This document shows positions 8,001 to 10,702 of a stretch of 10,702 nt of DNA, in pieces. The position numbers and the translations under genes are program-made. The notes under the pieces were generated by a model that saw only the letters and a program-made list of their open reading frames with translations, ran no database searches and had not been told where the DNA came from. Origin of the DNA: JALZHR01 sp036389695 (GTDB lineage: Bacteria > Acidobacteriota > Blastocatellia > Pyrinomonadales > Pyrinomonadaceae); contig DASVWG010000045.1 in the NCBI GenBank assembly GCA_036389695.1, positions 1-10,702 of the forward strand. The letters are read 5' to 3'. The stretch's first letter is position 1, and every line of letters begins with the position of its first letter.

Positions 8001-8677
8001 ATCGTTCCCGCGACGGTTGCGAGCGTCGATGTCGATGAACCGAGAATAGTCGTGTTCGTCACCGTATTGTTTGAAGCGTCGGCGATAAAGCGTATCGTCG
8101 ATGTTCCGGCGGTTGTTCCGATGGTGGTATTTGAAATCGTCAAAGAATTTCCGCCCGTGTTCAAGCCGTCAATCGTGACAAAGTCCGCGCCGTTCAAATT
8201 GATTAAAGGACTGCCCGCCGCGATTGCGCCCGAAATCGTGCGCGCCGCGCCGCCTGCCGGAGAAATTGTCACCGAAGTTACGCCCGCGTTTTGGTTCAAT
8301 GCCGCCGTCGCCGTTTCGGTCGTGTTGCCGCAAACGTCAATCGTAATCGTTCCGGTGTGAGTTCCGGCGTTAATCGCCGCAAAAGCCGCCGCCAGCGTCG
8401 CGTATCCGGTGTTATTGCCGGAGTTCGTGCCTTCGACTTCGATGTTGTTGCCGATGTCGCAAGCGCCCGGCGCGAAAAGACGCGGCTCGGGCACGCTCTG
8501 CGCCGTCAGCCCATCCGTTTTTTGTTCCGTCGCGTTCCAGCCGAAAAAGCTTTCCGCGTGAGCGTTGAACGACGGTAAAGCGTTGATGATAATCGCGGCG
8601 ATAAAAATTACCGCCAAAATTCCGGCGAAACGTTTAAAACCTGATTTTGCCGATTTGGGTGCTGACTGCTTCTGCAT
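2042..8677 (-). CDS. Giant secreted multidomain surface protein (beta-helix, Calx-beta, P-domain-like)
   Basis: This is a 2211-residue secreted, probably surface-exposed protein; its substrate or partner is unknown. A basic N-terminus and hydrophobic segment (about 17-34) lead to a likely signal peptidase site after NAHA (residue 41). Domains in order: Asn/Thr/Gly-rich right-handed parallel beta-helix (about 70-785); a choice-of-anchor Q-like stretch with GSPAID and DIGADE (about 790-830); a CARDB-like Ig domain (about 836-951); a second beta-helix (about 953-1400); a second GSPALD...DIGADE stretch (about 1420-1460); four Calx-beta domains (about 1463-1947); a proprotein-convertase P-domain-like region (about 1950-2125, with DIDALLVSPSG); and a carboxypeptidase-regulatory-like domain to the end (2127-2211). 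No protease or other catalytic triad is seen. The ATG at 8677 has AGGAG eight bases upstream (8686-8690). It has its own promoter and a long leader. Adhesion, matrix or polysaccharide binding is the likely role, by inference from the domains. Confidence 0.9.
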   Translation of the reverse strand: MQKQSAPKSAKSGFKRFAGILAVIFIAAIIINALPSFNAHAESFFGWNATEQKTDGLTAQSVPEPRLFAPGACDIGNNIEVEGTNSGNNTGYATLAAAFAAINAGTHTGTITIDVCGNTTETATAALNQNAGVTSVTISPAGGAARTISGAIAAGSPLINLNGADFVTIDGLNTGGNSLTISNTTIGTTAGTSTIRFIADASNNTVTNTTILGSSTSTLATVAGTIVFSTGTTTGNDNNTISNNNIGPAGANLPSKAIMASGTSSSIENDNAQITGNNIFDFFLPGSSLSGINIITGNEAWTISNNKFYQTATRTFTTTALRYAAITLNNSTGGFTVTGNAIGFGAGNGTGTTTITGSSNEFRAIDAASVRTTAPATEIQNNIISGISQTSSRATTTTSTSAFIAVAMGTTDGLINATGNTVGSLDGSSTIVLNLTSTTAGTAPVVGFYNFSFFSTNISSNNIGAITIQSGGTGTTTGFRGILVNTTSGQAATINSNVIGGTNAAGAITDTQVGSYAVYGIQSSLPNLTAIGNTVRNMSSASNGASLIVSAGILASGATGNNTISRNTIHSLSNASGAAANSVYGMSLSLPATTNVIERNFIHSLNLTSTVTGTQIWGISGGATGTATYRNNMIRLGIDAAGNSITLPTSMIGLRDAAGSTNQFYHNTIYIGGTGVLAAPTASNSYCFFSDVVTVTRAHVNNIFWNARSNAVGGGVAHLATREGGTAANPAGLTSNFNILYFSGTDGATGVFNGTVVPTLAAWRTATGQDLNSIHADPLPVNPNGTAATVDLHLQAGSPAIDQATNAGVTNDFDGETRPGANALFDIGADERDGIAPVANDIQATAFIDPTNGGTKLAGATFSPQASFTNNGTSAQTNVTVRYRICTDASCTTEIYNQTALIASMASGATVTVTFPSTSIASPGTYTIKARAELGTDTVPANDEIAGTVIVPAPFNGAYTVGAGGNYTSLTNNGGIFQAINTIGASGPVTIEITSSLSGETGANALNAISGGFSVTIKPQASVTPTITGSSSGCLINLNGADNVTMDGSNTVNGTTRDMTITNTNTGTSSAVVCLTSLGAGAGATNNTVKNTNIAGTTTTATAATLVGIFSGGSTVSITGTGADNDNNTIQNNSITRTSYGIYSGGASAANKNTGTVITQNAMNAASPNNITTGGVLANFEDGIQISRNDLSVLKHDGTTGTTNTAFGIALGVVPNNTVTTFTGSDVINASITRNKINGVTQLHSTGYSSFGIVINSVTGGTTTVSNNMISGVRSASTPSDFSAGIVAGGGTGSTTRIYHNSVSMTGTRGAATNPSYGLAINGGNPIMDVKNNIFYNTQSSTGAAKMYAIANASATFTNMTSSYNDLYVSGTNTFVGQTGGLGTAGTDRATLADWNTATGSDNPGNSKSVDPSFINPASDLHLNFGSPALDMGTPLASVTTDIDGDTRQTPPDIGADEIISSAGVFDFNPTAYNPNEGDGTVTLTVTRTGGSSALPVDVTYTLADGTATGGASCGGAVDYVNTGGTVSFGAGESSKTFTVTLCDDATTESSETFTAMLTNASNSGTIGSNNVATVTIADNDTVTTPGTIVFSMSNYTVSESAGTATITVNRTGGDDGTISANYATSNGTATAGNCSLPPLNAASGIVTPDYQSASGTITFTDGDTTPKTFTVTICDDSIDEPDETVNLSLSTGGNQLGGAQTSATLTITDNDEPSPPTVSVNSPSVNETDATNTYMTFTFTLSAASSQTVTVGFQTADGTATAGEDYTPSSGTVTFLPGDTEETFQIPVFGDTIPEADETFFVTLSNPVNATIGTGTGTATILNDDEVGATVQFDAATYEIDEGDDTVTITVTRSGNTTSAVAVNYATSNGTANGGSCQTVGYDYQTASGTLNFGSGETTKTFSFEICSDIQSENPPETVNLTLSSPTGGATLGTQNTATLKIIDAATQYRNPNPIFIPENPPLEFVGQASSTVTVAGAGSSPFRVRVTLYGFTHPSPDDIDALLVSPSGQKFVLVGDAGGTNAVNNVTLTFEDAATTPLPDSTTLLSGNYKSANHEAVPDFFAPAPAGPYSEPGATGTNATLNGTFTGNPNGVWSLYLRDDTVNGNVGSLSGGFGLEFIAPTVASVTLSGRVTRPNGQGLGGVKVSLGGSGLGERKYAITSSFGYYTFENVTAGDVYVISVLSKRYTFNPPNRIITVQEDLGDINFVSEQ
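2840..4292 (-). repeat. Four tandem Calx-beta domains
   Basis: Within the giant protein, residues about 1463-1947 contain four copies of the roughly 110-residue Calx-beta fold. Each has an opening NEGDG/SESAG/NETDA/DEGDD turn, a Y..(A/T)DGTAT-like middle strand, a (G)TV.F..G(E/D)T..F strand and an ETF.(V/T)..L closing strand; the first three end in a DND/NDDE turn. Calx-beta domains bind calcium and are common in large bacterial adhesins. Copies 1, 2 and 4 carry a cysteine pair; copy 3 has neither cysteine. Confidence 0.88.
4300..5822 (-). repeat. Second copy of the beta-helix plus anchor-Q module in the giant protein
   Basis: Residues about 953-1460 repeat the plan of residues about 70-830 (about 6185-8470 on the DNA). 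Both open with an Ala/Asn-rich Y.(S/T)L block, continue to INLNGAD.VT.DG, then NDNNTI.NN, and close with DLHL..GSPA.D and D.DG.TR followed by DIGADE. The second copy is shorter, having lost rungs in the middle. This indicates an old internal duplication with a CARDB-like domain between the copies. Confidence 0.75.
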
Positions 8678-8945
8678 ACTAATTACTCCTGAAATTCTTT
8701 TAAACTGATTTTTTAAATTATTGCCGGCGATTTTCCCTTGAATCGGTCAGAAAAATGCGCGTAAACCCAAAGCCAATCTCGATTGTTCGAGAAGAGCCGG
8801 GAAGAAATTTTTTATGTTTTACGCCTTGTTTAATCCGCTCGACTGAAATTGACCGTTTATTTAAAAGGCAAACTGGACGGTTATCTTCTGGTGTTGCAGA
8901 ACACCCGCTTGTAGATAAGTTATGAAATTTATCGTGGTTGAATGT
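8678..8945 (-). promoter_or_regulatory. Long, hairpin-containing 5' leader of the giant surface-protein gene
   Basis: If transcription starts from the promoter at 8948-8975, the message carries a leader of about 264 bases. Visible structure: a perfect 6-bp hairpin GGTGTT/AACACC (8890-8905) nested inside TTATCT/AGATAA (8881-8886 and 8913-8918), and a second perfect hairpin TCTCGA/TCGAGA (8777-8792) with a four-base loop. The ribosome-binding site is AGGAG at 8686-8690. I recognise no known riboswitch class. No protein-coding gene is supported in this stretch. Confidence 0.45.
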
Positions 8946-8947
8946 GG

Positions 8948-8975
8948 ATTATAAATATATTTGCGGCGAAGTCAA
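8948..8975 (-). promoter_or_regulatory. Strong sigma70-like promoter of the giant surface-protein gene
   Basis: On the minus strand TTGACT (8970-8975) and TATAAT (8948-8953) are separated by 16 bases; one mismatch from the -35 consensus and a perfect -10. The expected start is near 8941. It lies downstream of the terminator of the neighbouring secreted-protein gene, so the giant gene is its own transcription unit. Confidence 0.65.
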
Positions 8976-9020
8976 GACGGAATCGTCACTGACGCGGAAG
9001 CTTATCGAATTTTCGGCGCG

Positions 9021-9047
9021 GGCGCGGCGTGAATCACGCTTCGCGCC
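9021..9047. other. GC-rich hairpin between terminator and promoter
   Basis: GGCGCG-GCGTG (9021-9031) pairs with CACGC-TT-CGCGCC (9035-9047), an 11-bp stem with a two-base bulge and an AAT loop. It lies just past the terminator of the 299-residue protein gene and upstream of the giant gene's promoter. It may back up the terminator; it has no T-run of its own. Confidence 0.4.
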
Positions 9048-9074
9048 GCCAGCCGGAAAAATCAAGCCCGATAC

Positions 9075-9117
9075 AAAAAAAGACCGGCGCGCTAGGCATC
9101 TGCGCCGGTCTTTTTTT
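9075..9117 (-). terminator. Strong intrinsic terminator of the 299-residue secreted-protein gene
   Basis: GACCGGCGC (9082-9090) pairs perfectly with GCGCCGGTC (9102-9110) around an 11-base loop, and seven A and seven T flank the stem, giving 16 matched bases per arm. It sits 18 bases after the stop codon of the gene at 9135-10034 and is symmetric enough to work on either strand. Confidence 0.9.
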
Positions 9118-9134
9118 ATTAAATTTGTCTGTCG

Positions 9135-10034
9135 TCATTCCTGACTGACGAAATCGGCGTCGCTGATGCTGTCCTGCACCTCGATAATGCGGCTTGACGG
9201 ATTAAACGTGTATTGCTTCGAAGAAACCGTCACGACATAAGTTTCTCCGGCGGGAATGCCTTCGAACATATAATAACCGAAAGGACTCGTCCGCGTATAT
9301 ATCGGTGCCGACAGGCTGCCGCCGGCAATTGAAACAACCACGTTGCTCAGCCCGGAACCGCTCGTGTTGGTCACGCGTCCGCCGACGTTGACCGCCGCGG
9401 CTGACACGCCCATCGCCTGCACCTGAAAATTATCGATTCTGAGTGTTCCCGCCGCGCCCGTGCCGCCCGTGCCCAGAAGTCTGAAATACACGGTCGGTTG
9501 ATTTTCGATTGCCGCAACGGCGCTCAAATCGATATTAAATGCGGCGAACACGCCGTTGCCCGGATTAACGGTTTGAAAAGTGGTAAAAGTCGTTCCGTTC
9601 GTGCTGTATTGAACGTCGAGATTAACCGGACCTGTTCCGCTTCTTTGCGATTGGAAAAACAGCATATAATCCATATAGCTGCCGACGCCGCTTAATTGAA
9701 ACTGAAAGAAATTCGTCGAGCCTGCGGCAAAGCTTGTGAGACTGACCGATTGATTGGCGGCATTAGCCACAAACGCGGGCGGAGCAGTCGCCGCCGTTCC
9801 CGCCGGAGTCGTGCAGGTTCCGCCGCCGGTTCCGCCCGTCGTAAACGTCGAAGTAACGCCCGGAGCCGTCGTGAGCGGTGACGCCGTGCAGGGCGTTCCG
9901 GCAACGGCAGAGGCAAAATCATAATTTACCAGAACCGTCTGCGCCTGCGCGTTCAGTAAAAAAATCGCCAACACAAATGAAAATAAAATCATCGCTTGGC
10001 GGGCTGTTTTGATGAATTGATTGATAGTCTTCAT
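9135..10034 (-). CDS. Secreted protein with jelly-roll-like region and carboxypeptidase-regulatory-like C-terminus
   Basis: This 299-residue exported protein has no assignable enzyme activity. Residues 1-31 form a classical signal peptide (basic start, hydrophobic 14-27, cleavage after AQA). A Gly/Thr/Ala-rich segment with two cysteines (about 40-85) follows, then a beta-sandwich-like region (about 85-210) with RSGTGPVNLDVQYSTNGTTF and a closing LRIDNFQVQ, a pattern common in secreted carbohydrate-binding-like modules. The last 85 residues (215-299) are an Ig-like carboxypeptidase-regulatory domain nearly collinear with the end of the giant protein. The ATG at 10034 is preferred over the in-frame ATG at 10055: it has AGGGGAG just upstream, although the spacing is short, and it gives a clean signal peptide, while the upstream ATG has no ribosome-binding site. 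It has its own promoter and terminator. A small surface or matrix protein is the best guess. Confidence 0.88.
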   Translation of the reverse strand: MKTINQFIKTARQAMILFSFVLAIFLLNAQAQTVLVNYDFASAVAGTPCTASPLTTAPGVTSTFTTGGTGGGTCTTPAGTAATAPPAFVANAANQSVSLTSFAAGSTNFFQFQLSGVGSYMDYMLFFQSQRSGTGPVNLDVQYSTNGTTFTTFQTVNPGNGVFAAFNIDLSAVAAIENQPTVYFRLLGTGGTGAAGTLRIDNFQVQAMGVSAAAVNVGGRVTNTSGSGLSNVVVSIAGGSLSAPIYTRTSPFGYYMFEGIPAGETYVVTVSSKQYTFNPSSRIIEVQDSISDADFVSQE

Positions 10035-10114
10035 ATCTCCCCTTTTTTGAAACATAATTATTTTAATCTATAGTTTTAGAAGAAAATTCCGTATCGGTTA
10101 TAAAGTATAGAGAG

Positions 10115-10143
10115 ATTATATTAAACAATCAGTCTAATAACAA
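10115..10143 (-). promoter_or_regulatory. Sigma70-like promoter of the 299-residue secreted-protein gene
   Basis: TTGTTA (10138-10143) and TATAAT (10115-10120) on the minus strand are separated by 17 bases. The predicted start near 10108 gives a leader of about 75 bases before the ATG at 10034. A perfect -10 with ideal spacing makes this convincing despite the AT-rich setting. Confidence 0.62.
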
Positions 10144-10296
10144 CTATTTTTTCCGTCGCGCCGCATTACAAACGGCTTAATAAAAAACGAGTCGAATCCG
10201 AATTTTCTCAAACTCGACCCGGCGCATTTTTTATAATATTTTATTAAACACCCGGCTGCCGCTTTTCGAAAGCGATAATTATTGACGGGCGATAAA
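10144..10296. other. Intergenic stretch, no gene seen
   Basis: Between the promoter at 10115-10143 and the atp terminator I see no supported coding region. It contains two small imperfectly supported hairpins: CGAGT/ACTCG around 10189-10217 and CGCTTT/AAAGCG around 10260-10274. Neither has a T-run that would make it a terminator for a known gene. Confidence 0.5.
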
Positions 10297-10336
10297 AAAA
10301 GAGCCGCGATTAATTAAAATCAAACGCGGCTCTTTT
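10297..10336 (-). terminator. Intrinsic terminator of the ATP synthase operon
   Basis: AAAAGAGCCGCG (10297-10308) pairs exactly with CGCGGCTCTTTT (10325-10336) over 12 bases with an AT-rich 16-base loop. It lies about 20 bases after the atpC stop codon, the usual end of the F1 gene cluster. Confidence 0.88.
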
Positions 10337-10357
10337 AATAAAAATATAATCCTCGTT

Positions 10358-10702
10358 TTATCTGCCGCCGGCTAACTGCAAGCGAGCCTGCGCCCGTTCG
10401 AGCTTTTCTTTTTCGACTTCGAAATCGGCTTCCGAGCCCGACCACGCGCCGAGAGTTTTCTCGGTCGCGGCGTATTCCGCGCGCGCCGCGTCGGCGTCGA
10501 TTTCTCCGGCAGTTTCCGCCACGTCGGCTAAAACCGAAACCTTGTCCGTGCTGACTTCGATAAAGCCGCCGGAAACGACCAATCTCTCGGTCGCGCCGCC
10601 GCGCGTGTAAGCCAGAATGCCCGGCTTGAGCGCGGAAATAAGCGGCGCGTGATTCGGCAAAATACCGATTTCGCCATTCGCGCCCGGCACGGTCACCGCA
10701 TC
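10358..10702 (-). CDS. atpC: ATP synthase F1 epsilon subunit, partial (N-terminus beyond right edge)
   Basis: The epsilon subunit belongs to the central stalk of F1Fo ATP synthase and couples rotation to catalysis; its C-terminal helices can inhibit ATP hydrolysis. The last 114 residues are visible. The N-terminal beta-sandwich is recognised by the GANGEIGILPNHAPLISALK signature followed by GGFIEVSTDKVSVLAD. A C-terminal alpha-helical region rich in Ala/Glu/Lys ends in QARLQLAGGR. The frame is open to base 10702; the in-frame GTG at 10696 encodes the Val of the conserved DAVTVPG and is not the start. About 20 residues, probably with the usual LEIVTPE-type opening, lie to the right, as does presumably atpD. 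It is the last gene of its operon here and is followed by a strong terminator. Confidence 0.96.
   Translation of the reverse strand, partial: DAVTVPGANGEIGILPNHAPLISALKPGILAYTRGGATERLVVSGGFIEVSTDKVSVLADVAETAGEIDADAARAEYAATEKTLGAWSGSEADFEVEKEKLERAQARLQLAGGR

Noticed and set aside
7758..8360. 200-codon open frame on + opposite the giant gene
   Set aside because: It lies wholly antisense to the beta-helix coding region, which has a clear signal peptide, ribosome-binding site and domains. Its Val/Pro/Ala-rich product is typical of antisense reading of Thr/Asn/Gly codons and has no ribosome-binding site or recognisable domain. The same applies to 2529-3026, 3399-3728, 5090-5575 and 5292-5780.
8938..9144. 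68-codon open frame on + between the two secreted-protein genes
   Set aside because: It runs through the predicted promoter, a GC hairpin and a strong terminator, and lacks a ribosome-binding site.
10035..10055. ATG at 10055 as start of the 299-residue protein
   Set aside because: It has no Shine-Dalgarno sequence and would add charged residues (FQKRGD) before a normal signal peptide; the ATG at 10034 has a purine-rich site just before it.
10694..10696. GTG at 10696 as the atpC start
   Set aside because: It encodes the Val of the conserved internal DAVTVPG strand; the frame continues open past the window edge.

Overview
The window looks like part of a bacterial chromosome with moderately high GC coding regions and AT-rich gaps. 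A Bacillus-type succinate dehydrogenase cytochrome b subunit (left edge, partial) and the epsilon subunit of F1Fo ATP synthase (right edge, partial) are housekeeping anchors. The accessory content is one very large Thr/Asn/Ser/Gly-rich secreted protein (parallel beta-helix, Calx-beta, P-domain-like and carboxypeptidase-regulatory-like domains) and a smaller secreted protein ending in the same C-terminal domain. This mix resembles Acidobacteriota of the Blastocatellia/Pyrinomonadaceae type, but that is an impression from protein style only; no rRNA or other marker confirms it.

Layout. 1-352 (-): sdhC, cut by the left edge, with a candidate promoter in the gap 353-529. 525-963: an AT-rich cassette with a 116-residue four-helix-bundle (23S intervening-sequence family, S23/Avd-like) gene on + between two inverted arrays of a 7-base repeat (TAACTGA on the left, TCAGTTA on the right). 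968-1864 (+): a LysR-family regulator whose start codon lies five bases after the right array. 1987-2016: a bidirectional hairpin terminator between convergent genes. 2042-8677 (-): the 2211-residue secreted protein. 8678-9134: its leader, a strong sigma70-like promoter at 8948-8975, and the terminator of the next gene. 9135-10034 (-): the 299-residue secreted protein with its own promoter at 10115-10143. 10297-10336: terminator of the ATP synthase operon. 10358-10702 (-): atpC, cut by the right edge.

How it fits together. The two secreted proteins are separate transcription units (each has its own promoter and terminator) but share about half of their last 85 residues without a gap, both ending in FVS plus two polar residues, so they probably meet the same cell-surface handling. 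The LysR gene and sdhC would be a classical divergent regulator-target pair if the four-helix cassette were removed, which suggests the cassette was inserted into their shared control region. The cassette is the best candidate here for a poorly described mobile or domesticated unit. The long, hairpin-containing leader of the giant surface-protein gene is the best candidate for an undescribed regulatory RNA element. I saw no CRISPR array, rRNA, tRNA, transposase, reverse transcriptase or phage gene.
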